From Frateuria_A sp051900425 (GTDB lineage: Bacteria; Pseudomonadota; Gammaproteobacteria; Xanthomonadales; Rhodanobacteraceae), in the NCBI RefSeq assembly GCF_051900425.1, contig NZ_JBHZGK010000003.1:62001-126000 (forward strand): a stretch of 64,000 nt of DNA, written 5' to 3'. A model generated the notes under the pieces. It was not told the origin of the DNA. It was given only the letters and a program-made list of their open reading frames with translations, and made no database searches. A program made the translations under genes and the position numbers. This document shows, in pieces, positions 26,542 through 35,257 of this stretch. Position 1 is the stretch's first letter; each line of letters opens with the position of its first letter.

Positions 26542-28155
26542 CTAGGCGACCGCGGTGACCTGCGCGGGCGCCCGATCGAACAGCGCCGGCACCGGGCCGG
26601 TGCAGGCGGGCAGGTCCTCCACCGGGACGCCGTCGCGCGCAGCCATCGCGGCTATCGCGCCAGCCACTTCGTGCAGCAGCGCCAGATTGGCGTTCAGCCG
26701 CAACCTCATGCCCGCATCATCCAGCGTGTCGCGCAGGCCTCGGTTCAATTCCACCAGCCAGGGGGCCCGGCACTGGTCGAGCAGACCAGCGGCATTGTCT
26801 TGGCCCGCGCAGGCGTGCCACCGGCCGAAGAACGCCTGCATGCGCTCGTTCAACTGCTGCGCGACGGCCAGTTGGGGCGCCAGTTCGGCGAAGAGCGCGC
26901 CGTCGCCCAGCCGCTGCTGGAAGAACAACTGGCACAGCACGCCCCAGTAGTAGCTGTAGTCCCAGGCCACCTTCGCCGGCATCACGACGGCGTTGCCGAA
27001 GAGCGGGTACTGGCCACGGTAGAGCGCCAGGGTGCTTTCGTAGAACGAGAAGTACAGCCGCTGGTAAAGCCGCACGTGGGGTGCCAGGGGCGCGCCGGCG
27101 CGGTCCTTTCCGATCAGCATGCAGATGTAGGTGTTGGCGATCGCGATGAAGTCGCCGCCGGGCGAGTAGAACGGGTCGAGGAACAGGCCGGCCTCGCCGG
27201 TCAGCGCCCAACGGTCGGCGCTGAACACCTGCGCGCATCCGTAGGAACAGCCGCGCAGGAAGCGGAAATCCATCAGGGTATCCGCGCAACGCTCGACCGC
27301 CCGCGAGAGCGCAGGTTGGTGGCGTGCGAGCCAGGTCCGCGCGCGCGCGAAATCCTGGAACGACTCCAGCGGATGGATGGCCTCGTCGGCCACGATGCCG
27401 ATCGAGTGGGCGCCGCTGGACAGCGGGATCAGCCACACCCAGTAGCCGTCGCCGCACAGGTGGTTGGTCGAGCGCCAGCGTTCCGGCGGCTCGCAGCGAT
27501 CATGCCAGGCGGCGTTGTCGCGACACCATTCGTCCAGAACCAGGCGCTCGTCCAGCCGGAACCAGGCAGCGTTGACGTGGTGGCCGTTGTCCCGGGTCAG
27601 CTCGAGGCGATGGCGCAGCAGCCCCGCGCGGCCGGAAGCGTCGAGCAGCCAGCGGCAGGCGAGGGCATGCTCGCCTGCCTCGTCGCTGTAGCGGACGCCA
27701 TGGGATTTGCCGTCCCGGCCCAGCTCGAAACCACGCACGCGCGCGCCGTCGCGGAAGTCGATCCCGCGCCGCCGCGCCTCCTCGCCGAGGAAGTTCTCGA
27801 ACAGGCCGCGGTCGATCTGGTAGCTGGGCGTGGGCAGCACGCGGCTCACGCCCAGTTCCGTGCACTGGTCCAGGCGGTCCTGCCCTTCGCTGAAGAACAT
27901 GCGCAGCCCGAACTTGCGCAACTGCGCCTGCTGCAGGTGCTCGTGCAGGCCCAGCACCTGTTCGAAGTAGTGCGCGGCGATCTCCACGGTCGACTCGCCC
28001 ACCTTGTGCGCGGCCAGCGGCAACGGGTGCCGCTGGCGTTCGAGCACCACGATGTCCATGTCGGGGAACTCGCCGCGCAACTGCAGGGCCAGGCACAAAC
28101 CCGCCAGGCCGCCGCCGAGAATGACCGCATCATGCGTTGTATGGGCGTCCGCCAT
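26542..28155 (-). CDS. Flavin-dependent halogenase-like protein of a pigment (aryl polyene) operon
   Basis: 537 residues. FAD-binding 'AVILGGGLAGLCLALQL' at 9-25, a 'HKVGESTVE' segment, K81 in 'LRKFGLRMFF' at the place of the catalytic Lys of tryptophan halogenases, and W239-x-W-x-I-P in 'YWVWLIPLS', the motif that marks flavin halogenases. 'GLFLDPFYSPGGDF' closes the FAD domain. The ATG at 28155 starts just before the FAD motif. It is the last gene of a four-gene minus-strand set with two ketosynthase-type proteins and a glycosyltransferase. Xanthomonadins are brominated aryl polyenes, so halogenation of such a chain is the likely job. Confidence 0.85.
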   Translation of the reverse strand: MADAHTTHDAVILGGGLAGLCLALQLRGEFPDMDIVVLERQRHPLPLAAHKVGESTVEIAAHYFEQVLGLHEHLQQAQLRKFGLRMFFSEGQDRLDQCTELGVSRVLPTPSYQIDRGLFENFLGEEARRRGIDFRDGARVRGFELGRDGKSHGVRYSDEAGEHALACRWLLDASGRAGLLRHRLELTRDNGHHVNAAWFRLDERLVLDEWCRDNAAWHDRCEPPERWRSTNHLCGDGYWVWLIPLSSGAHSIGIVADEAIHPLESFQDFARARTWLARHQPALSRAVERCADTLMDFRFLRGCSYGCAQVFSADRWALTGEAGLFLDPFYSPGGDFIAIANTYICMLIGKDRAGAPLAPHVRLYQRLYFSFYESTLALYRGQYPLFGNAVVMPAKVAWDYSYYWGVLCQLFFQQRLGDGALFAELAPQLAVAQQLNERMQAFFGRWHACAGQDNAAGLLDQCRAPWLVELNRGLRDTLDDAGMRLRLNANLALLHEVAGAIAAMAARDGVPVEDLPACTGPVPALFDRAPAQVTAVA

Positions 28156-28246
28156 GCCGCTCTCCCCCGGTTGGTCGGTCGATGGTGCCTCGGATGCCGC
28201 TCGCATGCATCCGCCAGGGCCGCCGCGTCCCCCGCGGCAGGGCCGC

Positions 28247-29044
28247 TTAGCGGGTCGCGCGCGCCGGCTCGCCTGCCTCGATCGCGAGCAACCCTTCATC
28301 GTCGATGACGATGGGCGGCGTCTCGTGCGAGCGGCGATAACTGTCGACGATGCGACCGTAATGCACCACGCGGCCAAAGGTGTAGGTGGTGATGCGCACG
28401 ACGTCGCGCACCGGGCTGAAATGGCTCAGCCGGAATTCCCCGTGGTAGCGCGAGGCGATCGGCACCGAAACCACGCCCAGACCCTTCTCGCGGCAGGCGG
28501 CGATGAGGATCGCCGCCTCGAACACGAAGTTTTCGGCCGGGAGATCGACCAGTTCAAGCGCCGCGCGCGGATACCAGCGCTGGCCGCTCTGCGTATCGGC
28601 GACCGGCAGGCCGCAACCCCAGGAAATGCCCCAGTCGGCCACCGCATTGGCGCGGCGACGGCTCTTGGGCTGCTGTTCGCGCTCGAGCAGGCGCGCACCG
28701 ATCACGACGTGCTCCGGGTAGCGCAGCGCAGCGGCGACGATGCGCGGGATGTCGCTGGCCAGGTGCTGGCCGTCGCCGTCCATCGTGACCACCGCATCGA
28801 AGCCCTGCTTCAGGGCCTCGCGGAAGCCGTGCCGCAGTGCCTCACCCTTGCCGCGCCGCTGCGCATGGCGAAGCAGGGTCACCGGCATCGCGCCCACGAT
28901 CTCCGGGGTACGGTCGTCGGAACCGTCGTCGACCACGATCACCGGCACGTTCAGCGCCAGGGCCGATTGCACCACCTGCTGGATCGCCGCCTCTTCGTTG
29001 AGGCAGGGGATCAGCACGCACCAGCGCGGCGGGTTGGGTTTCAC
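28247..29044 (-). CDS. Family 2 glycosyltransferase (dolichyl-phosphate-mannose synthase-like)
   Basis: About 265 residues, GT-A fold: 'CVLIPCLNEEAAIQQVV', 'VIVVDDGSDDRT', 'GKGEALRHGF' and 'AVVTMDGDGQH' with the DxD metal site. No membrane helices are obvious. I prefer the GTG at 29044: GGAGGA lies six bases before it and it overlaps the upstream stop as GTGA. The ATG at 29050 has the Shine-Dalgarno almost touching it. It sits between the chain-length-factor gene and the halogenase gene. In xanthomonadin-type clusters a GT2 enzyme accompanies the polyene genes; the acceptor is not known here. Confidence 0.85.
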   Translation of the reverse strand: MKPNPPRWCVLIPCLNEEAAIQQVVQSALALNVPVIVVDDGSDDRTPEIVGAMPVTLLRHAQRRGKGEALRHGFREALKQGFDAVVTMDGDGQHLASDIPRIVAAALRYPEHVVIGARLLEREQQPKSRRRANAVADWGISWGCGLPVADTQSGQRWYPRAALELVDLPAENFVFEAAILIAACREKGLGVVSVPIASRYHGEFRLSHFSPVRDVVRITTYTFGRVVHYGRIVDSYRRSHETPPIVIDDEGLLAIEAGEPARATR

Positions 29045-29838
29045 GCACATTCCTCCAGGTCGACGTCCATGGCGAGCGAGCCGGCTGCCATCAGGCGGCA
29101 GCGACCCGCGCCCTGCGCAAGCAGCGCCAGCAGCGGCAGCGCCACGGCCGCGGGACTGCTGGCGATCCACTCGGCCGGTACCGGCGATGAGGCTGGTCCG
29201 GCGGCGATGCTACCGGGACAAAGGTGCAGAACAAGTCGGCCCAGCGTGGACGGGCCGACGTGCGGGCTCAGTACCAGCGCGCAGCCGAACGGCGCGGGAC
29301 TGTCCGTCACTTCGGCCAGCGGGCCGGTGCCGGCAGTGTCGCTGCACACCAGCAGCACGGGCCGCGCATCGGCCAGCGCCAGGCTCGCCGCCTCGAGCAG
29401 CCCGGCACCGAAGCTCGCGCGCTGCGCGCACACGGCGTTGGACGGTGCGTGGCAGCCGGTGGCCATGGTCCAGTAGCCGGCCGGCGCATTGTGAACGGAG
29501 TTGTGGAAGCGCGTGGGCGAGAGCTCCGACGGCGCGCTGGCGAGGACCGTGCACATGTAGTCCATGATTGCCTGATCGCCGTGCGAGGACGTGAAGACGC
29601 AGGGCAGGGTAGCCGCCTCGCGCCCGCTCATCGCCACCGCCTGGGCGGCCACCTCCACCGCCAGCAGCACGCTTTCCGGCGCCCGGCGACGCTCGCCCGC
29701 CGGCAGCACCGTGGCCGCCGGGCGCGGTGAAGGCGGCGCTGGCGCCTCGCCCTGCAAGGCGGCGCGCAGGGCGCCGAAGTCGACCAGTTGCGGCGACCAC
29801 ACGCCGGCGCCCTCGACGTAGATCGTCAGCGCGCTCAT
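29041..29838 (-). CDS. Beta-ketoacyl synthase N-terminal-domain protein (chain-length-factor-like)
   Basis: 265 residues, about two thirds of a normal ketosynthase. 'SSHGDQAIMDYMCTVLA', 'FHNSVHNAPAGYWTMATGCHAPSNAV' and 'ADARPVLLVCSDT' are typical of the short ketosynthase-like proteins of aryl polyene clusters. The catalytic His residues of full ketosynthases are missing, so it probably does not condense by itself but pairs with the full ketosynthase upstream. Start and stop both overlap neighbours by four bases (ATGA upstream, GTGA downstream), so the three genes are translated as one unit. Confidence 0.85.
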   Translation of the reverse strand: MSALTIYVEGAGVWSPQLVDFGALRAALQGEAPAPPSPRPAATVLPAGERRRAPESVLLAVEVAAQAVAMSGREAATLPCVFTSSHGDQAIMDYMCTVLASAPSELSPTRFHNSVHNAPAGYWTMATGCHAPSNAVCAQRASFGAGLLEAASLALADARPVLLVCSDTAGTGPLAEVTDSPAPFGCALVLSPHVGPSTLGRLVLHLCPGSIAAGPASSPVPAEWIASSPAAVALPLLALLAQGAGRCRLMAAGSLAMDVDLEECA

Positions 29839-31040
29839 GCGCCCTGCTCCGCGCGGGCGAAGGCCAGGCAGGCGTTGTTGCCGCCGAAGCCGAACGAGTT
29901 GCTGAGCGCCACGTGGACCGGCCGCGCCTCGGTGGACCAGGCGAACTGCGGCCCGCAGGCGGGGTCGGGCTCTTCCGCGCCGAGGTTGCCGGGCACCAGG
30001 CCGTGCTCGATCCCCAGCAGGGCGACGACCGCCTCCACGATCCCGGCGGCGCCGAGCGTGTGGCCGGTGAAACCCTTGGTGCTGCTGGCACGGGTCGTCG
30101 GCGGGAAGGCGCGGGCGATCAGCGCGGCCTCCACCTCGTCGTTCTTCTGGCTGGCGGTGCCATGCAGGTTGATGTAATCGACCTGGGCCGGCTCCAGTCC
30201 CGCGCGTGCCAGTGCGTCGCGCAGGGCCAGTTCGGCACCGAGGCCTTCCGGGTGCGGGGTGGACATGTGGTGGGCGTCACTGGCCTCGCCGTAGCCGAGC
30301 AGCCGCGGCGCTTCCGGCGCAGCTACGGCGCGTTCGAGCAGCGCGAAGCCGGCCGCCTCGCCGATCGAGATGCCGCTGCGGGCGCGGTCGAAGGGCTTGC
30401 AAGGCGCCGGGGAAACCAGTCCCAACGCATTGAAACCGAACAGCACGCTTTCGCACAGCGTATCGACGCCACCGACCAGCGCGGCGTCGACCACGCCCAG
30501 GCGGATCAGCCGCTCGGCGCTGGCAAAGACCTTTGCACTGGAGGAGCAGGCCGTGGAGATGGTCAGGCATGGCCCTTCCAGTCCGAGCGCGTCGGCGAGG
30601 AAGCCGGCCAGGGAATGCGGTGCATGGATCGGGCGGCGCAGCATGTCGTCCGGGAACCCGCCGTCGGGATCCAGCCGGCGGTAGGCCTCCTCGGTCGCGC
30701 CGATACTGGCGGTCGAAGTGCCCATCAGGAGTGCCACGCGGGTCGCGCCGTAGCGTTCACGGGCGGCTCGCGCGGCGTCCAGGAAACCGTCCTGGTTCAG
30801 GCCCGCCCAGGCCAGACGGTTGTTACGGCACTCCCAGGCGGCGAGCGCGGCGGGCAGCGGGTTCTGTTCGAGGCCATCGACGCGCCCGATCCAGCACTCG
30901 AGCGGACCGAGGCTGAAATCGTTGGCGCGCAGGCCCGTGCGGGCCTCGGCGATGGCACGACGGTGCGCCTCACGGCCGCGGCCGAGGGCGGATGTGGCGG
31001 TGTAGGCGCTGACCGCCAGCGGAGCGATGGGTTGCAACAT
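29835..31040 (-). CDS. Beta-ketoacyl-ACP synthase, FabF-like, of the pigment operon
   Basis: 401 residues. The Cys-His-His triad is complete: C165 in 'ISTACSSSAK', H293 in 'NLHGTAS', H327 in 'GFTGHTLGAAG'. It should condense an acyl thioester with malonyl-ACP. It is the first gene of the minus-strand operon and overlaps the chain-length-factor-like gene by ATGA. Specificity for aryl polyene is inferred from the neighbours. The remaining genes expected for such a pathway (ACPs, dehydratase, AMP-ligase, ketoreductase) are not within this window. Confidence 0.88.
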   Translation of the reverse strand: MLQPIAPLAVSAYTATSALGRGREAHRRAIAEARTGLRANDFSLGPLECWIGRVDGLEQNPLPAALAAWECRNNRLAWAGLNQDGFLDAARAARERYGATRVALLMGTSTASIGATEEAYRRLDPDGGFPDDMLRRPIHAPHSLAGFLADALGLEGPCLTISTACSSSAKVFASAERLIRLGVVDAALVGGVDTLCESVLFGFNALGLVSPAPCKPFDRARSGISIGEAAGFALLERAVAAPEAPRLLGYGEASDAHHMSTPHPEGLGAELALRDALARAGLEPAQVDYINLHGTASQKNDEVEAALIARAFPPTTRASSTKGFTGHTLGAAGIVEAVVALLGIEHGLVPGNLGAEEPDPACGPQFAWSTEARPVHVALSNSFGFGGNNACLAFARAEQGA

Positions 31041-31219
31041 CGAACCAGCCTAGCGGCGGGCCGGGGGCTTGCCTAGCCTCGCCTTCGGGTGGCCTGGTCG
31101 TTGTTCATGCTTTCTTGGGCAAGCGGTCGGATCCGCGCAGGGCGCGGCTTGTGGGTGGCGGCCGATTGCAGCGGAGCCGCCGGCTGCGCACACTGTTCGT
31201 TTGCTGCCCGCCGATCGCC

Positions 31220-31921
31220 GTGCCGCCGTCGACCTCCCAACGCAACCCGTGGCGCTACCTGCGCGACGCCGACGTACTGCACGCGGCCGTGGTGACGCTC
31301 CTGGCGGTGGTGCTGAGCGCGGGCATCGTCTGGCTGGGTTATGTGGTTCATGTGTGGAACATCGCCAGGCGTGCGTCGACGACGCTGCCGGGGCGCTGGG
31401 TGGTACTGGTGTTCGGGCGGCAGCTGGTCGCCGATCAACCGGAGGCCGACTACCGCGGTCGATTGACCCGCGCGCTGGCGATGTTGCGTGGCGGCATGGC
31501 CAGCCGGGTGCTCTTGCTCGGCGGGCGAAGCGGCGGCACGCGGAGCGAGGCGGAGGCCGCTCACGCGTGGCTGCACGGACAGGGCCTGCCGGCTGGCGCG
31601 CCGGTCGAACTGGAACAGGAATCGGTCGATTCGCTGGAGAACCTGCGCCATGCCCGCGGCCTGCTGCAGGGGGGCGACCGCGCCGAGGTGCTTCCGCCGG
31701 TCGCGCTGCTGACCAGCCGTTACCACCTGGCACGCTGCCTGCTGCTGGCGCAACGGCTGGGCTTCGACGCCCATGCCGTGGCTGCCGAGGACGCCTTGCC
31801 GTGCACGCCGCGCTACCTCGCGCTGCTGCTGATGGAAGCGACCTACCTGATGTGGATCGATCTGGGCGTGCGCTGGGCGCGGCTGATCGGCCACCGCCGC
31901 ATGGCTGCGCGGATCAGCTGA
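31220..31921 (+). CDS. YdcF/ElyC-like DUF218 membrane protein
   Basis: About 233 residues from a GTG start; the start is uncertain because no Shine-Dalgarno is visible. One membrane helix at about 20-42, then a DUF218 Rossmann-like domain: 'VVLVFGRQLV', 'RLTRALAML', 'LLLGGRSGGTRSEAEAA', 'QESVDSLENLRHAR', 'LLTSRYHLAR'. The family includes ElyC and SanA, linked to envelope integrity, and YdcF. It starts 179 bases from the divergent ketosynthase gene, a plausible shared control region. Confidence 0.75.
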   Translation: MPPSTSQRNPWRYLRDADVLHAAVVTLLAVVLSAGIVWLGYVVHVWNIARRASTTLPGRWVVLVFGRQLVADQPEADYRGRLTRALAMLRGGMASRVLLLGGRSGGTRSEAEAAHAWLHGQGLPAGAPVELEQESVDSLENLRHARGLLQGGDRAEVLPPVALLTSRYHLARCLLLAQRLGFDAHAVAAEDALPCTPRYLALLLMEATYLMWIDLGVRWARLIGHRRMAARIS

Positions 31922-32001
31922 AGCGTCTTGTGCGGCCGGATCGCGCGCGGCAGACTCGCCGCGCCGCGTTCCGCGGCGTATCTCAAGACAGGGGAAGTCC
32001 G

Positions 32002-32415
32002 ATGTTCCGTTCCCGTTTTCTGCTGGTCCTGCTGCTCCCGCTCCTGCTGCTGACGATGGCGTTCCGCCAGTCGCCGCTGGTCGACCCCGCGCCGATCGCG
32101 GTGCCCGCCGGCATGAACGACGTGCAGGTCGGCAAGGCGGTCAAGGCCGCGCTGCTTGGCCGTGGCTGGACCGTTACCGACGAGCAGCCAGGCAGCACCA
32201 GCGCCCAGCTCAGCCGCGACGAGTGGGTCGCCAAGATCCGCGTCGATTTCGATACCAGGCACGTGCAGATCCGCTATGTCGACAGCAAGAACCTCAAGTA
32301 CGAGGTCAAGCGCGACGGCACCCACCTGATCCATTCCAACTACATGGGCTGGATGCAGTACCTCTCCGGCGACATCGGCCGCAATCTGGAGCTGGTTTCC
32401 GCCACCGCGAGCTGA
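32002..32415 (+). CDS. Small secreted protein, unknown function
   Basis: 137 residues with GGGGAAG upstream and a strong signal peptide ('RFLLVLLLPLLLLTMAF'). The mature domain of about 110 residues is mixed alpha/beta: 'VGKAVKAALLGRGWTVTDEQPG', 'AKIRVDFDTRHVQIRYVDSKNLKYE', 'IHSNYMGWMQYLSGDI'. Similar small exported proteins occur in Xanthomonas relatives without assigned function. It lies 80 bases after the YdcF-like gene and 87 before hemF. Confidence 0.8.
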   Translation: MFRSRFLLVLLLPLLLLTMAFRQSPLVDPAPIAVPAGMNDVQVGKAVKAALLGRGWTVTDEQPGSTSAQLSRDEWVAKIRVDFDTRHVQIRYVDSKNLKYEVKRDGTHLIHSNYMGWMQYLSGDIGRNLELVSATAS

Positions 32416-32502
32416 CCGTCCAGCCACCCGCGTCGACGCGCCACAGCGTCGGCGCGGGCCTGCTTGCTAAGCTCTGCGGCAGTCCCCGCAGCGACCCTTT
32501 CG

Positions 32503-33414
32503 ATGAGCCAGCAAGCCGACCAGGCCGAAACCTTCCTGCAGGAAGCGCAGGACCGCATCTGCAGCGCGGTCGAACGCCTCGACGGCGGTGCGCGTTTCGT
32601 CGAGGACCGTTGGACCCGCGAGGCCGGCGGGGGCGGGCGCACCCGCGTACTGCGAGATGGCGCGCTGTTCGAGCAGGCCGGAGTCAACTTCTCCCGCGTG
32701 CACGGGCACACCCTGCCACCGAGCGCCACCGCGCACCGGCCGGAATTGGCCGGCGGCAGCTTCATCGCCACCGGCGTGTCGCTGGTGCTGCATCCGAAGA
32801 ATCCGTACGTGCCGACCACGCACGCCAACGTGCGTTATTTCGAGGCGAGCAAGCCGGGCGTGGAGCCGGTCTGGTGGTTCGGTGGCGGTTTCGACCTGAC
32901 CCCGTTCTATCCGTTCGACGAGGACGTGCGGCATTGGCACACGGTCGCGCGCGACCTGTGCGCCCCCTACGGCGAAGACGTCTATCCCCGTTACAAGCGC
33001 TGGTGCGACGACTACTTCTACCTCAGGCACCGGGACGAAACCCGCGGCGTGGGCGGGCTGTTCTACGACGATCTCAACGAAGGCGGCTTCGAGCGCTGCT
33101 TCGCCTTCACCCGCGACGTCGCACAGGGTTTCCTGGATGCCTATCTGCCCATCGCCGAGCGTCGCCGCGACATGCCATACGGCGAGCGTGAGCGCGAGTT
33201 CCAGCTGTACCGGCGCGGTCGCTACGTGGAGTTCAACCTGGTTTGGGATCGCGGCACGCTTTTCGGCCTGCAGTCGGGCGGGCGCACCGAATCGATCCTG
33301 ATGAGTCTGCCGCCGCGGGTGCGTTACGAGTACGCCTACACGCCCGAGCCGGGCTCGCCAGAGGCGCGGCTGCAGGACTACCTCAAGCCGCGCGACTGGC
33401 TGTCCGAAGCCTAG
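32503..33414 (+). CDS. hemF: Oxygen-dependent coproporphyrinogen III oxidase HemF
   Basis: 303 residues, standard length. Family signatures are plain: 'GGGRTRVLRDGALFEQAGVNFS', 'PTTHANVRYFEA', 'WWFGGGFDLTPFYPF', 'YYLRHRDETRGVGGLFYDDL' (as 'YFYLRHRDE'), 'RYVEFNLVWDRGTLFGLQSGGRTESILMSLPP'. It converts coproporphyrinogen III to protoporphyrinogen IX with O2, in the cytoplasm, for heme synthesis. I start at ATG 32503, where the family begins. A family Q palindrome begins three bases after the stop. Confidence 0.97.
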   Translation: MSQQADQAETFLQEAQDRICSAVERLDGGARFVEDRWTREAGGGGRTRVLRDGALFEQAGVNFSRVHGHTLPPSATAHRPELAGGSFIATGVSLVLHPKNPYVPTTHANVRYFEASKPGVEPVWWFGGGFDLTPFYPFDEDVRHWHTVARDLCAPYGEDVYPRYKRWCDDYFYLRHRDETRGVGGLFYDDLNEGGFERCFAFTRDVAQGFLDAYLPIAERRRDMPYGEREREFQLYRRGRYVEFNLVWDRGTLFGLQSGGRTESILMSLPPRVRYEYAYTPEPGSPEARLQDYLKPRDWLSEA

Positions 33415-33417
33415 ACC

Positions 33418-33480
33418 GTAGGGTGGGCTTCAGCCCACCGTGACCTGCGGGCCGGACCGGCCGGCTGAAGCCCACCCCAC
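33418..33480. repeat. Palindromic repeat, family Q (left arm intact, right arm degenerate)
   Basis: The left arm 33418-33440 is identical to the left arm of the copy at 23131 through its first 23 bases. The right arm (33463-33480, 'GGCTGAAGCCCACCCCAC') is shorter and has changes. It lies between convergent hemF and the VNG-repeat gene. Confidence 0.85.
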
Positions 33481-33495
33481 GGAGCTGCAGAGGGC

Positions 33496-34140
33496 CTACG
33501 GCTGGTTGCCGCTGAACTTCACCGGCGTGGCGCCCTTCACCGGGCCGATCTGCGCGCTGTCGCTGACCTGCAGCACCACGTCGTGGCGGAACTCCAGCGT
33601 GCCCTGCACGACGGCGTGCGGGCCGATCACGATGTGCGGCGTGCGGTTGTGGTGGAACCAGCCGCCGTTGGGCCTGTCGACCAGGATGCCGCCTTCGACG
33701 CGCGAGTTGGCGCCGATGGCGATGTCGCCATCCACGGTTTCCACGCCGCCGCCAATGTGCGCCGCGTCGAGTTCGATGCGGCCGTTGACGTTGGACACAT
33801 GGCCGCTCACGTCGGCGCCCTTGGCCAGGTCGATGTGGCCATTGACCGCCTCGATCTCGCCGTTGACCTTCGCTCCGGCCTGCAGCTCGATCCCGCCGTT
33901 GACCGTGTTGACCGAACCGACGGTCGCGCGCTCACCCAGCGTGATCCCGCCGTTGACCGTGTCGGCCTTGCGCGCGCTCGCGCCGTCGGCGAGCGTGATG
34001 TCGCCATTGACAGTGCTGAGCTCGCCGGCGCTCTGACCCGCGTCAATGCGGATGTCACCGTTGACCTTGTCGATGTCGTTGTCGGAGGCGACCGCCGCCA
34101 GCGGCAGGGCGAGGGCAAGAGCGATGAGCAGATGGCGCAT
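33496..34140 (-). CDS. Secreted VNG-repeat protein, predicted beta-solenoid
   Basis: 214 residues with a signal peptide ('LLIALALALPLAAVAS'). Seven 'V(N/D)G-x-I' units start at residues 26, 44, 62, 80, 99, 118 and 136, so the period is 18-19 residues. One turn of a beta-solenoid per repeat is the simplest reading. The end ('PHIVIGPHAVVQGTLEFRHDVVLQVSDSAQIGPVKG') resembles bactofilin or left-handed helix turns. Related proteins are often annotated as polymer-forming or DUF4097-like. It is monocistronic and convergent with hemF. Role unknown; perhaps an envelope scaffold. Confidence 0.8.
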   Translation of the reverse strand: MRHLLIALALALPLAAVASDNDIDKVNGDIRIDAGQSAGELSTVNGDITLADGASARKADTVNGGITLGERATVGSVNTVNGGIELQAGAKVNGEIEAVNGHIDLAKGADVSGHVSNVNGRIELDAAHIGGGVETVDGDIAIGANSRVEGGILVDRPNGGWFHHNRTPHIVIGPHAVVQGTLEFRHDVVLQVSDSAQIGPVKGATPVKFSGNQP

Positions 34141-34277
34141 GGTGGTGCTCCTTCGTGGGAATGGACATCAGATGCGTGGTCGGCCGCCGCGGTTTAGCGT
34201 GACCTTCGGCAGGGGCGGATTTGACGCCGCCGCGGGGTCGCCCCACCATTTCGCGTTTCCGCGCCAGGTTTTAAGCC

Positions 34278-35021
34278 ATGCACAAGCTCGTCCTGATCCG
34301 CCACGGCCAGTCCCAGTGGAACCTCGACAACCGCTTCAGCGGCTGGGCCGACGTCGACCTCACCGAGCAGGGCATGGCCGAGGCGAAGGAAGCCGGCCGG
34401 CTGCTGGTGGAGGCGGGCTATGCCTTCGACGTGGCGCACACCTCGGTGCTCAAGCGGGCGGTGCGCACGCTGTGGGGCGTGCTCGACGCGATGGACCTGA
34501 TGTGGATTCCGGTGATCACCGACTGGCGCTTGAACGAGCGCCACTACGGCGGCCTGACCGGCCTCAACAAGGCCGAGACAGCCGCGAAGTACGGCGAGGA
34601 CCAGGTCAAGATCTGGCGCCGCAGCTACGACATCCCGCCGCCGCCGCTGGAGCGGGCGGGCAATCCGTCGCTGCGCGATCCGCGCTACGCCCTGCTCGAT
34701 CCCTCGATGATTCCCGACACCGAGTGTCTGAAGGACACCGTCGCCCGCGTGCTGCCCTACTGGCACGACGTGCTGGCGCCCGCGGTGGCGTCGGGCCAGC
34801 GCGTACTGGTGGCCGCGCACGGCAACTCGCTGCGTGCGCTGATCAAGTACTTGGATAACATCTCGGACGAGGCGATCGTCGAGATGAACGTGCCCAATGG
34901 GGTGCCGCTGGTGTACGAGTTCGACGACCAGATGAAGCCCCTGCGCAGCTACTACCTCGGCGACGCGGACGCCATCGCGGCGAAGATGGCCGCCGTGGCC
35001 AACCAGGGCAAGGCGAAGTAG
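34278..35021 (+). CDS. gpmA: 2,3-bisphosphoglycerate-dependent phosphoglycerate mutase
   Basis: 247 residues, the normal length. The phospho-His is H9 in 'LIRHGQSQWNLDNRFSGWADVDL'. 'RLNERHYGGLTGLNK', 'RRSYDIPPPP' and 'VAAHGNSLRALIKYLD' complete the active site. It interconverts 3- and 2-phosphoglycerate in glycolysis and gluconeogenesis. The gene stands alone. The 236 bases between it and the convergent glnB hold no recognised feature. Confidence 0.97.
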   Translation: MHKLVLIRHGQSQWNLDNRFSGWADVDLTEQGMAEAKEAGRLLVEAGYAFDVAHTSVLKRAVRTLWGVLDAMDLMWIPVITDWRLNERHYGGLTGLNKAETAAKYGEDQVKIWRRSYDIPPPPLERAGNPSLRDPRYALLDPSMIPDTECLKDTVARVLPYWHDVLAPAVASGQRVLVAAHGNSLRALIKYLDNISDEAIVEMNVPNGVPLVYEFDDQMKPLRSYYLGDADAIAAKMAAVANQGKAK

Positions 35022-35257
35022 GTTCGCTGTTTCGTCGATCCGCGGGTCGATATCCAGCCGACCGGAAAATGCTGGACAGCCAAATTCGCTGGAATTGTGT
35101 ACTTCGGCAACGCCAGCGGTTGACTGCACACCGCTCGTTGAGGGACGCGCAAGGCATTGCGCCCGCCGGCCGGCACGAAGGGATTGAACAACGCAACAAG
35201 GCGGGCTCCGGTCCGCCGTCGGCGTCGCAGGAAGGTGGCAGAGCCCTCCGGGCCTCG

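Noticed and set aside
31220..31921. YdcF-like gene as part of the pigment operon
   Set aside because: It is on the other strand; at most it shares the divergent control region.
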